Source: Panax quinquefolius
Lineage: Eukaryota > Streptophyta > Magnoliopsida > Apiales > Araliaceae
Assembly (NCBI GenBank): GCA_020205615.1
Contig: CM035153.1
Location: 94,330,792-94,394,791 of the forward strand
Reading direction: 5' to 3'
Length of the DNA stretch: 64,000 bases
The position numbers and the translations under genes are program-made. Shown one piece after another: positions 12,125 through 22,856 of the stretch (position 1 is the first letter of the stretch; each line of letters begins with the position of its first letter). Under the pieces are notes generated by a model. The model had not been told where the DNA came from, did no database searches, and saw nothing but the letters and a program-made list of their open reading frames with translations.

Positions 12125-13560
12125 ATCCTTTCTTCCAATTCCCACATTGCTTCTTCTGTATCGTGGTTCTTCTATAACACCTTCACGGAAGGTATGACTT
12201 TGTTCCGCAGAACTTGCTCCTTTCTATCGATAATTTGAATCGACATCTCTTCATACGTTAATTCCTTCTCGATATGAATAGGATCATACTCTATTACGTT
12301 CTTATAAACCGGCTTATAAGGACATAACACAGATATGTGAAACACATTATGTATTCGTTCCAAGTCTGGAGGTAATGCTATCATATAAGCTACCTCACCT
12401 ACCCATTTTAACACTTCAAAAGATCCTATAAACCTTGGACTTAACTTTCCCTTCATTCCAAAGCGTAACTTTCCTTTCTAGGGAGATACCTTAAGAAACA
12501 CGTAGCAGCCTACTTCAAACTCCCTATTTTCTCGATGCGAGTCCGCATACTTCTTCTATCTGTCTTGAGTTGCGACGAGACGTATTCATATCAGTTTCAC
12601 CACTTCCGCTGTTTGTTGCACCAATTTTGGTCCTAGCATTCGGCGTTCTCCCATTTCATCCCAACACAGTGGTGTTCTGCATTTCCTTCCGTACAAAGCT
12701 TTAAAAGGCGGCATACCTATGCTTGCATGATAACTATTGTTATACGCAAACTCTACTAATGGTATATGATCGTCCCAACTACCCTTGAAATCCATGACGC
12801 AAGATCTTAACATATCTTCTAATGTCTGAATTATTCTCTCGCTCTGTCCATCAGTTTGTGGATGATACGTCATACTCAGCTTCAACTGCGCTCCCAACTG
12901 CTCCTACAGACTCCTCCAAAAGTTCAATGTGTATTGTGGATCACGATCTGACACAATCGATACTTGTACTCCATGTATGGAAATTATTTCCTTAACATAA
13001 AGTTTAGCTAACTAGTCCAAGTTATACTTGACCCTAATTGGTAAAAAGTGAGCCAACTTCGTTAGTCGATCCACTATTACCCAAATCGCATCATACCCTT
13101 TCATTGTAGTCGAAAGTCCCACCACAAAGTCCATCGTGATATGCTCCCACTTCCACTCCGGAATCTCCAATGACTGTAACAAGCCACTTGGTCGTTGATG
13201 TTCGGCCTTAACTTTCTGACAAGTCAAACACCTACTCACATACTCAGCTATTTCTTTCTTCATGTTCGGCCACCAAAAACTCTGTCGAAGGTCTTGATAC
13301 ATCTTAGTACTCCCAAGATGAATCAAAAACCTCAAAGTATAAGCCTCTTGTAATACATGCTCCTTTAATTTTGTCTCATTCGAAACCCAAATTCTTCCTT
13401 CAAATCTCAATAATCGTTCGTTATCAAGACTGTACCTAATATCTTTTTCATTAGTTAGCCGTTCCTTTACCCGGTCACACTCATCGGTTTTGAGCTGTAC
13501 CTCCTTGACTCTCTCTACGATGGTAGATTGAATCTCTGTCGCAAACAATATCTGTTCTGA
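12125..13560 (-). pseudogene. Integrase with chromodomain-like tail, remnant of element B
   Basis: Read on the minus strand: zinc-binding region ending SRCLTCQKVKAEHQRP (about 13200), core start [26 protein letters not shown] (about 13130-13050), SDRDPQYT near 12955, YHPQTDGQSERIIQTLEDML with the catalytic Glu near 12850-12800, NNSYHASIGMPPF and GRKCRTPLCWDE near 12700, then GKLSPRFIGSFEVL (12450), VHNVFHISVL-type block and LTYEEMSIQIIDRKEQVLR (about 12270-12210). Stops lie near 13012, 12900, 12585 and 12480, and a stop at about 12172 cuts the tail before a short continuation. D, D and E positions are all recognisable. Confidence 0.9.
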
Positions 13561-13639
13561 TTCTCTTGGCAACTTCACTTCTATTTCCATCCTAGTCATC
13601 CCTGTTATTAACTTAGTTTGAGCCATTAACATAGATATC

Positions 13640-14010
13640 TTCTCCCGACCCTTTCTACTTAAGGCATCGACGACTACATTGGCTTTTCCAAGGTGATAAA
13701 GGATTTCACAGTCGTAATCCTTTATCAACTCCAGCCATCTCCTTTGTCCTCATATTCAACTCCTTTTGTGTGAAGATATATTTTAGACTCTTATGGTCCG
13801 TGTATATCTCACATTTTTCTCCGTAAAGATAATGTCTCCATATCTTTAAGGCAAAAAAACTCTATGACGATTCGGATCATGAGTAGGGTAAACTTTTTCA
13901 TAATCCTTTAACTGCCTTGATACATACGCAATGACCTTGCCATGCTGCATGAGCACGCAACCAAGTCCTCTATGTGAAGCATCACTATAAACTTCAAAAT
14001 TTCATGTGTC
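13640..14010 (-). pseudogene. RNase H remnant of element B
   Basis: Between RT and integrase on the minus strand. [19 protein letters not shown] is readable from about 13990, followed by SRQLKDYEK and PTHD; the middle is frameshifted near 13860, and the end ([12 protein letters not shown], then NVVVDALSRKG) lies at about 13745-13640. First and last catalytic Asp are present; the central part is damaged. Confidence 0.85.
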
Positions 14011-14817
14011 ATCGGGTAATGACAAAACAGGTGCTTCACTCAACCTCTTCTTCAGTTCTTGAAAATTGTCCTCGTATTTATCAGTCCACACGTATTTCAC
14101 CGTCTTCCTTGTCAAATTAGTCAACTGAGTAGCTATCTTCGAAAAATCCTGGATGAATCTCCGATAGTATCCCGCTAACCCTAGGAAACTCCGCACCTCA
14201 ATTGGCATTTTCGGTTGTTCCCAATTCATCACGGCTTCCACCTTCGTTGAATCTACCAAAATCCATTCATGGTCAATGACATGACCTAAAAACTGTACCT
14301 TTTCCAAACAAAATTCACACTTAGTGAACTTCGCATATAACTTATCCTTCCTTAGTGTCTCCAACACTATTCTTAGGTGTTCAACATGATCTTCTGGCGT
14401 CTTAGAATAGACTAGAATATCATCGATAAACACCACGACGAACTTGTCCAAGTATTATTTGAACACTCTGTTCATCATATCCATAAATACAACTGGTGCA
14501 TTGGTCAATCTAAATGACATCACCAGAAACTCATAATGACCATAACTAGTCCTGAATGCTCTCTTTGGTAGAACCTCCTTCCTAACCTTCAACTGGTGAT
14601 ACCCCATTTTTAAATCTATTTTAGAAAAATACTTAGCCCCTTTCAACTGATCAATGAGATCATCGATCCTGGGCAATGGGTTTTTATTCTTTATCGTTAA
14701 CTTGTTCAACTCTCTATAGTTGATACAAAGTCTCAACGATCCGTCCTTCTTCTTGACAAATAGTACTGGTCCTCCCCACGACGAAACACTCGGTTGAATG
14801 TACTTCCTATCCAACAA
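14002..14817 (-). pseudogene. Reverse transcriptase of element B, one internal stop
   Basis: About 272 codons in one frame on the minus strand broken by a single stop at about 14452-14454. Motifs in order: [47 protein letters not shown] (first catalytic Asp), [15 protein letters not shown], then [14 protein letters not shown] with FIDD at about 14430-14419, then [18 protein letters not shown]. The best preserved RT in the window. Confidence 0.93.
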
Positions 14818-15664
14818 TTTTCCAACAATTTTTGTAACTGTACCATTAACTCCTTCATCTCCACTGGTGCCATACGATACGGTGTCCTAGAAACTGGTGT
14901 CGCTCTCCTAGCACAATGTCTATTACAAAATCGGTCTCCCTATCCGGTGGAAGACCCGATAATTCACTCGGAAATACATCCGCGAATTCTCTAACTATAG
15001 GTATTTGTTCCATGGTTGCTACCACTCTCTAGGTATCAACAATATGACATAGATAACCTACACATCCCTTCGTCAATAATTTCCTAGTTTGTGTCATGGT
15101 AAGATAACACGAACGTCTCGACGATCTATTCCCATAAAATACTACCTATAGTTGTTTTAACGTTTTAATGTTCACACATTTCTTCTGACAATATATAATT
15201 GCCCCATGGTTAACCAACCAATCCATTCTGAGAATTACATCGAATTCTCCTAACTTTATCGGTATCAAATCTACCGATAATTTACAACCCCTTATATCTA
15301 CACAACAACTCCTATGAATATCTTCAACAAGAATTCTCTCTGCGTTTGCTACCTTAATATTTAAAGGTATAAACAACTTTTCGGGAAGTAATCCTAATCG
15401 TCTAGCAAAATCACATGCTATAAACGAGCAAGTTGCACCCAAACCAAACAACACATAAGCATTTATGTCGTTGATCGAAATAATACCTGCGACTACGTCC
15501 CCTAATGCAACCGCATCTTGGACTGTCATGTTAAAGGTACGACCCATCAGCCTACCCGGCTGCGCTGAACCACTAATAGCTAACTTACCGCTATTAGTGC
15601 CTCGATTCCCATCCTTCCCCTTCTTTGGGTAGTTCTTTGCCATATGGTCAGTTGACCCACACAC
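14818..15664 (-). pseudogene. Protease domain and linker of element B, catalytic motif lost
   Basis: The open part is 15146-15664. It begins in the last zinc-knuckle zone (CGSTDHMAKNYPKKG, final cysteine replaced by tyrosine) and continues through AYVLFGLGATCSFIACDFARRLGL. The family active site at this place is D-S/T-G-A; here it reads GLGA, so the catalytic Asp is gone. It then runs through DLIPIKLGEFDVILRMDWL. Downstream, a stop near 15146 and shifted linker sequence separate it from RT. Confidence 0.87.
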
Positions 15665-16621
15665 AAAGCATCTATGGTTCTTCTTTGGACTTGGACAGTT
15701 AGGCGAAATGTGCCCTTCCTATCCATAATTATAGCATACGGCCTTCCCCTTGAGACAGACTCCTAGATGAGTCTTCCCACATGTTTTGCAGGCCTCCATT
15801 CTTCTCTTTGGATCTCCTTGCTTCACTCCAGTATTCCCAGAGTTAAACACTTTCCTCTTTTGTCCCTCGCCATTCCCACCAGCTCCTACTATCTTCACTC
15901 CCCCATCAACCTTCCCCTTATTCTTCTTACCTTTGTCGTACTGGCTTAGAGCCTCGCTACCACCTTCGGTGATTATCGCCTTCTCTAAAATAGTCCCAAA
16001 TGTAGTACTTTGGAACACATATATACGGTTATAGAGACAGGGTTTCAAGCCCTGCTCAAACCGTCGAGCTTTCTTAACCTCGGTGTCCACTTGGTGTGGA
16101 GCAAACCTCGCCAGTTCATTAAACTTGGTAGCGTATTGGGGAACCGTCATGTCCCCTTGTTTCAAGTCCAAAAATCGTATCTCCATCCTTCCCTGCATAC
16201 TCATGGTAAAGTAGTTCTCGAAGAATATCTCTTTGAACCTCGCCCACGTTAAGTTCTCTATACCCGCCCTTGCCTGGTTAGCCTCCCACTAGAAATTGGC
16301 TTCACCTTTCATCACATAGGTTGCAAAGGCAACCTTCTGACCCTCTTCGACATTTGCTATGACAAATTCCTTCTCAATTTCTTTTACCCATGTCTGGGCT
16401 TCTATGGGGTCCGTAGTTCCTTTGAACTCCGGCGGACCGACACTTTTAAAATCCTTAAAGGTAGTAGCTCGTGTTACTCCCGGATTTACAGGGAGATTAG
16501 CCCCATTTCTATTAAACGCGGTTGTTAATAAATTAACAAATTCCTGCATTGGGTTAACCGGACCTCCTTCCGGTTGATTTACGTTAGCACCTTGATTTCG
16601 TTGCCCTCTTCTTGGTGGCAT
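15665..16621 (-). pseudogene. gag: gag of element B, two nonsense changes
   Basis: Starts MPPRRGQRNQGANV at 16621 on the minus strand. The RRG capsid core follows (VGPPEFKGTTDPIEAQTW, KGEANF). The first stop is at about 16290, in the zone where family members have a tryptophan pair. The same frame continues through ENLTWARFKEIFFENYF and ELARFAPHQVDTEVKKARRFEQGL to a second stop near 15719 inside a zinc knuckle (CYNYG, then EGHISPNC). No frameshift is needed between these points. Both stops could come from one C-to-T change in a CHG setting, typical of methylated plant repeats. Confidence 0.9.
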
Positions 16622-17072
16622 TTTGCTGTTATAACAAATAACACATTTCGTTATTATTCCTTTCTTATTAGTTAGTTATTATTCAAGATTAAACAATAAC
16701 TTCAACATTCATTACTCAATATATTCTGTAAAAAGGCTTATATTGATTCATTCATTGTAGTATAATACTACATCGTTTCATTACACAGCCTAAGCTGATT
16801 ATATTACCATCTCGCAATTGCTTTCCAAAAATTGGGATTTACAAAAGACTACCCTTTGATATACAAAAGAGGGTTTTACGTCACTACTTAGATACACAAT
16901 ATTTATATATCTAGAACTACTCTAGCTACTACTATATTACATCTGCCTTAAGGCATTATTAAAATCTGTTGTGGCTAGACCGGCGATAACATCCCCACTG
17001 ATAGTGTGTCACGTCTGCCCTACCTCTATGGGATAGCCAGCTACCTGCTGCTGGAAGTCCACATGAGAAATC
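16622..17072 (-). other. Leader between extra ORF and gag of element B
   Basis: About 450 bp with no convincing open frame, AT-rich. It separates the extra ORF from the gag ATG; I see no splice sites strong enough to call. Confidence 0.5.
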
Positions 17073-17558
17073 CTATGAATATAGAATATTCTCCCTATCT
17101 TCTGCTTTTTGGTCTTTAGCTTCCCCCCTGAGCTCAACGACCTCCTGTTTCAGCTCATGGACCTTGTCCTTTGCTAAAATTCTCTCATCGTGTTCTTGTT
17201 CCCACATTAACTCTACATATGTCTTATCCTCCAAGACAACCTGGAGCTCTGCTTTTAGCTCATTCACCTCCTGACAGTAATGGATGTTTCTATCCAATAC
17301 TGACATAAATAATAACATCATTGACTCCTCGGGAGCTATCTCTGCTGCTATTGCAACTGGATTGAAGGACACTACCTCCACATCCTCTTCTATCATGTCG
17401 TCAAACACAGACATTAAGTTTAGGCTCTCTGAGTCTCCAGACTCAATTACTACTACTTCGGGATCTTCTGTTATGGGATTCGGTATAATCTCTATCTGAT
17501 TAACCGATCCTTCACTGACTACCTGTAATTCTCTCGACATTCCATTTACACCTGACAT
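17073..17558 (-). CDS. Extra ORF of element B, 161 residues, acidic with coiled-coil-like C-terminal half
   Basis: Open from MSGVNGMSRELQ (17558) to RENILYS (17073) on the minus strand, in sense with the element and 184 bp inside the 5' LTR. Residues 1-75 are acidic and rich in V, I, E and D (EDPEVVVIESGDSES, DDMIEEDVEVV). Residues 85-155 are charged with leucine/valine spacing suggestive of a coiled coil (VNELKAELQ, then VHELKQEVVELRGEAKDQ). No signal peptide, zinc motif or catalytic motif is visible. The uncertain point is whether it is translated. It is uninterrupted although gag and pol are not. Extra ORFs before gag are known from the Ogre branch, but this element has chromovirus integrase. 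Function unknown. Confidence 0.55.
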   Translation of the reverse strand: MSGVNGMSRELQVVSEGSVNQIEIIPNPITEDPEVVVIESGDSESLNLMSVFDDMIEEDVEVVSFNPVAIAAEIAPEESMMLLFMSVLDRNIHYCQEVNELKAELQVVLEDKTYVELMWEQEHDERILAKDKVHELKQEVVELRGEAKDQKAEDRENILYS

Positions 17559-17726
17559 CTACACAAAACAATTAAGTTTATTAGTACACGTCAGTATAAT
17601 AATAAAAACACACAAGATATACATAATGCATTTTCATAGGGTTATTTTCTTCTTTTACTTCTTTGACTTCTCTTAAGGTTATGACTTACGGTTTTTAATT
17701 TCCACCCTAAAGTTTTATAACCTAAT

Positions 17727-17738
17727 GCTTTGATACCA
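17727..17738 (-). promoter_or_regulatory. Primer binding site of element B (initiator tRNA-Met)
   Basis: GCTTTGATACCA on the + strand, TGGTATCAAAGC on the minus strand, three bases from the 5' LTR. One mismatch to the canonical TGGTATCAGAGC. Confidence 0.9.
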
Positions 17739-17741
17739 AAC

Positions 17742-20700
17742 TGTGACGCCCCCAAATCTGGGTATCTTCCAACCCAATAGATTGTGCTACACGGTACTAC
17801 CATTCACACATACAATCAATTGAAAAGTTTCAAAGGAATGAATATGTAGTCTATATATCGAAAATAATATTAACATTCCCCAGGTTCTTTATAACCATTA
17901 CATTTGTTCTTGTCATAATATCAAATATATTACAACATTAAACCTATACTATTACATAGGTATTTTATGAGTTCGTCTTTGCCTTACCCTTATCCTTGCC
18001 GGAGCCTTCGGTTCGTTCGATCTCAGCTACGTTCATATGGTTCAAGCAAGAGTGAGCATGACTAGCTCAGCAAGTACAACAATTCTATTTAACAATATGC
18101 TTGAATCATACAAACTATATATCTTCAATAACTGAACAATAGTTATGAAGTACTATTGATAATTCAAAATAGCACTTCTCTTTTCTTTAAAACCTTTTAC
18201 AATAACAATATTTAGTAAAACATCAATCCCGGTTCAAGACCTTGAGCATTTCATACTTTCTTTGAAAATGACATCCTGACACAAAGTCCGTAAGTCCGAC
18301 ATTTCTTACGAGTACGTATAGGTGATTAGCCTATAGTACTCTATGTTGATCAACACTACATTCATTAAACATATGTATGTTTAAGTTGTGGCAACCTCAC
18401 GTGCCCGTCATTTGACGACAAAACATTTTTAGCATACTCAATCTTCATTTGAAAACCAAACCAATATAACTTGGTAATACATTGACCATACATTGATAGA
18501 TCATAAGAAATCCAACATATAATAAGTCTAGCCGAAAGAATTGGCTTTGACTTCATCATAAAACAATTTATGCGTAAGAATACATGAACCCCAAAGCTTG
18601 TCCAGATTGAACTGAAACAAGGGTTAGAATACTTGCCTTCAGCGTCTGCTACTTTTTTAATTACTTTCCACATTAAGTCTTTAAGTGTCTACAATACATG
18701 ATCACATAACATACCAAATTAGGTCATATATAATCAAGTATATGTACTACTATATCTTACCCTTTTTCTCAATCTAATCATGACTTGGATTTGTTACTAT
18801 TAGTTTCAGCTTGCCGATATAGTTCACATTGTTCTTACGTTAATGTTCAATTGTTTATCTTTAACCATTAAGTATCTTACTTAAGGTTTAAACAATGCGT
18901 TATAATGTTAGAATTAATCTTTACTTCTTTGTTAATATGTTACTATTCATTCTATACTTACAAACCTTCTTCATCGACTAAAACCCTAGAATCAATGCTG
19001 GCTATTCTTTACCATCATCGCTTCAACTCAACTTATTTAGCGCATGAGTTAAAAGATGTGAGAGCAGCCACTTCCGGCCTTGCTGCGATTGCCACATAAC
19101 AATACTTCGGGTCGCTATGTGGGCGTGACTCTGTAGTAGGTGATATAGATTGCATATAGTATTTGTAATATAACCATTATGCCTTGAAATTTGGCGCAAG
19201 TGGACCGAGATAGTGTTAACAGTTTTTTCTACTTTGCAAACTTCCCGGACTCCGAATTTGATCATTTTAAGTCCGAATTATCTCGTTAAAAAGCCATTAT
19301 CTCACAAATCACATACTTTACGTGTTCATGCAAGAATTTTTTATTTTCGCATTCGTTAACTAAAAATTCACCTATTGGTTCATTTTTAACGAAAACGATA
19401 AATGTCCATGAACGCTCAACGCTCGTTTGTTCGTTCTAAGTCGGAATTCAGCCATTTTTGAGTTCGCAACTCTATAATGCCAAATAAGACTTGTCTCCAT
19501 CTAAAACTAACATTTTCAAGTTCAAACACAAAATCCGACTTCCATTTCGAGAATTTCACGAATTTGACGATTATCGTCCAATCGTGTGAATTCCGACAAA
19601 ACTTCGATACTTAGGATTTGATCATCGTTCTAAATGAATTCAATTCATCATATGGACATGCCAATCTACAAATTACATCAACTTATTTTCATGATAACTT
19701 ATGGCTTATTTTTCATGAGTTTATAACTTATCAAAGTATAAACTACTTATAGTTTATATTCTCATGACTTATGATAATTTAAGTCTTTTATTCATCATTC
19801 TTACATACTTTCATCATGTTAACAACATTAATACAAACATGACACAAGTCTTACAAGTTCTTATTTAATTCATAGCTTATCTATGAACGAAGTGCTTATT
19901 CTCGGCTTATTAGGACTTAAGTCCTTATTTTATTTATTCATATCATTCTTAGCATACAAGACCATCACTTCACTATCAAGCTATCGTGGAAGAGATGGAA
20001 GATTATAGGACAAGAGTCTTACCCTTGATGAACTAGTTCTTCTCTTCTTCTTAAAACAAATATGGATGTTTAGCTTATAAGTGCTTATTCTCTCTAAGAA
20101 ATAAGTTGGAAGTTGGATGAAAACTAACAATCCAACAAATGAATTTTAAGCTTGCTATTTATAGACTTCTCCAAGTTAGGGCATATTGGTAATTAGGTTA
20201 TCCCACCTCCTTAGTAACCTCCTTACTATTCCTTACTTAAGTCCTAAGTTTACTTGCTCTTCACCCTAATTACTTGGCCACCACAACAAATCCTTGGTCA
20301 CCAAGATTACCCATGGGTTGCCCCATGGATCAAGCTATTCCATTGGATCATTACATTAGGCTTAGGTTTAATTACTTATCTTATTCTTGTGGGCTTGCAT
20401 TAATTTGTTTTGGGCTTCACATTAATAAACACTTGGGCTTCAACAATGACAAACACTTAGGCTTGCACATTAATTCTATTAGACTTAAAAAATTGCTAAA
20501 TAATCCATAAGTCCATCTCAGTTGGCTAAAAGCATTATTATATATTCTCTACGTATTATACTTGCATTCTTTTTCGTATATCAATTCACAATATACAATA
20601 TCTCATCCTTCATACATACTCGTATCATACTTCGTATTCAATACCTCATACAATACATATACGTCATACAATCATTTCAATAACTTCTAACTCTTTATTT

Positions 20701-21070
20701 TCCTAACATTCTCGAATTACGTCCGCATGAAAAAAATTATGTTTTCTATACTTGAATTATTATTACATAATCCAATTGACTTCGATATTATATCATTACG
20801 TATTTCTCAGAAGTTTAAAAATAATTCTCGAGCAAATATCGATGAATAAAGTTTTTCAGAAAATTTCTCGGAAAACTTTTATATTCGTCTTGGAAATTCA
20901 AACACTTTAATTCATTCACATAGTGAAAATACTACGACTTTCTGACGTTTCTAAGTTATAGAACAACATTCATCTTACTAACACATAATAATAACAAGTA
21001 ATATAATGTTATTCATTCTTTTATTAAATAAAAATATTTTACAAAGGATCCGAATTTCTTAATCGTTACA
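17742..21070 (-). repeat. 5' LTR of element B (3329 bp)
   Basis: On the + strand it runs from TGTGACGCCCCC to TTACA, followed by the duplication CAGTG. It is the fuller of the two LTR copies: it has the 19472-20002 segment missing from the 3' LTR and about 90 extra bases near 19100-19180. Minus-strand TATA box at 20155-20163. No gene. Confidence 0.93.
20155..20163 (-). promoter_or_regulatory. TATA box of the 5' LTR of element B
   Basis: TATAAATAG on the minus strand, just upstream (in element sense) of a short-repeat leader. Conserved with the 3' LTR. Confidence 0.72.
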
Positions 21071-21075
21071 CAGTG
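21071..21075. repeat. Target site duplication CAGTG, right copy (element B)
   Basis: Exact match to 9332-9336 and directly after the TTACA end of the right LTR. Confidence 0.93.
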
Positions 21076-21368
21076 TCGAACAGAGGCCTATCAAAAGAGA
21101 TAACGAGAATATACATCAGAAGAAGACAATGGTGTCAATGTCTACATCATCAATCTTTTCCACCTAATGTAACTCCTCTTGAGTCACTGAATCTCTATCC
21201 ACACGGATGTCAGGCCTATATAATGGAGGATCTGCATCGGCAAAGCCATATGGGTCACCTGAGGGGCCAGCGCCAGAGCTGGAAGGATCAAAAGTATCTG
21301 CCTCTGAAGGATCCCTGCCCAATTGCCGGATAAAGAATTATACCCGGTCCAACTGCAGGATTAAATTA

Positions 21369-22440
21369 TCAATCTGTGTCAAATGAGTCGGATCTCGGAC
21401 ATAGGCTAGCCAATCCGTCATCAGCAAGGATCCAGGAACCATATCCCCCATGAACTGAGAAGAGAGGAATCCTACGGGTGAATATCATGTACTCGACACC
21501 AGTCGGGTACCCATCCTCAAATCCAATGCTTAAATGCTCCCCTGAATAGGGAATCCATGTGATGACATCAGTTGTCAACAACTCCAGCTATAGGCGACAA
21601 TGAGTGAAACCCTCAGCAACAGAAACCTCCGCCAGTATGGAATGATGCCATCGTCGTCCTCGTGGGTAGGTATCTAATCCTAATAAACTCACTAGACGTA
21701 AGCATCGGAGCCTCTCATACGCCCAGAACTGCCACCACAAAGGCAAACATCTATTATCTATTAACACTCTTAACATATACATGGTTAATTATAAGAGAAA
21801 TACTCACCAGCAGAAATGGGTAAAATCCTAGCAAAGCCTCTCTCAAGCCCTGCGAACGTATTCGCATTCCCTTGAGGAAATAGGAAAAGGTGTAGGAACC
21901 CCAATCATGCTCTCCAATATGGCCCACGTGTCGTGTGGCTCTGATAAAAGGGAATGATACGGTAGAAGAGTTATCATCTATGAAGCAACCCCTAAGGATC
22001 ATCAGGAACAATCAACGAAGAATGCGATCCCTGACTCTCACATCAGCGGGTATGGGCTCACTCAATAGCTCGCTCATAGCATCTACACTCAAAGGACCTA
22101 TACGAATAGTCCTGCCCTTGAGCGCCTCCACCAGAACTCTTAGCAAGGATCTGACGGCAGTCGGGGTAATATCCGCCGTACAAGGCATTGGTGCCCCTCC
22201 AAACTTCGTACGTGTGATAAACCGCCAATCCATCAGCATCATCATCACCTCACAGCCCAAAGAAATGGAGTGGATCGAGTTTGGTGAAACGGCATTTTCG
22301 AGATAATGCCCTGAGGTAACCCCGGGGACAACGACGTGGAAGGATGGAAAAGAATGCTCCAAATCCCTAGTCATGCACGATCGCTCTATAGTTAGGATGC
22401 AGAGCCTGGTACATGGAGTAAATGCTTAACTAGTTCCCTC
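21369..22440 (-). pseudogene. Plant mobile domain (PMD)-like protein, broken
   Basis: Read on the minus strand. Family-like blocks in order: GFGAFFSIL (about 22360, one frame), then after a frame change SIHSISLGCEVMMM and a TKFGGAPMP block (about 22280-22200), VRDRILRMFLMILRGCFIDD (about 22040-21975), then HDWGSYTFSYFLKGM (about 21910), then WWQFWAYERLRCL (about 21735), and TDVITWIPYSGEH (about 21570). The order FGG, D/W-G, WAYE, TWxPY is that of PMD (aminotransferase-like) proteins found in plant genes and some transposons. A donor-like GTGAGT at about 21826-21831 and an AT-rich stretch to about 21754 suggest an intron before the WAYE exon. Stops and at least one frameshift make it a pseudogene. 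Assigned from memory of the family pattern, not by a search. Confidence 0.6.
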
Positions 22441-22574
22441 TAGGCTATGTAAAGCCGGGAACCTACATTATAAATCAGATCAACATTAGAATCCAATATT
22501 CCTCATCAATAGGGAAAAAGGAAGATCAAAATATAGCTTTGTACTTCATTTGCATGCAAGTAAATCGAGGTATG

Positions 22575-22856
22575 TCAACTAATATTGCCTAACAACTCTG
22601 GGTTTACCACCTGAATACTCGGGAGGTCCCTACAAAGAACATGTGCAGTAGGAGCAGGAGCCTCAATCGGTACATCCTCCTCCTCGTCCTCAACATCTGG
22701 TACATCAACCCTGACAAGATGTATCATCGCCTCGGCAAAATGACGAGGCTGTCTAACGAAACGGGGTCGATGCACTTCAAAAGCCCTCCTTCGTACACCA
22801 TAACTGGTTCTGCGAGAACTAATCAGCTGATCCGGATCCATATATCTGGACAATAA
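22575..22856 (-). pseudogene. Possible N-terminal exon of the PMD-like locus
   Basis: A 92-residue open frame on the minus strand upstream of the PMD-like block. It begins MSRYMDPDQLISSRRTS, is arginine-rich, and then becomes acidic and proline-rich (EDEEEDVPIEAPAP). Same strand and order as the downstream exons, with about 130 bp between. It has no motif of its own; it could be a chance frame. Confidence 0.35.

Larger units (their letters stand above)
9337..21070 (-). mobile_element. Element B: complete but decayed Ty3/gypsy chromovirus with extra ORF
   Basis: An 11.7 kb element on the minus strand: 5' LTR 17742-21070, primer site, extra ORF (17073-17558), gag, protease, RT, RNase H, integrase with chromodomain-like tail, polypurine tract, 3' LTR 9337-12047, target duplication CAGTG. 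The LTRs differ by many transitions (roughly one in ten bases in the outer 140 bp by eye), so it is older than C or E. Coding regions carry stops and frameshifts, yet long open stretches remain. Confidence 0.95.

Noticed and set aside
17742..21070. Equal length (3329 bp) of the element B 5' LTR and solo LTR S2
   Set aside because: The two differ greatly in sequence and have independent indels, so equal length is taken as coincidence.
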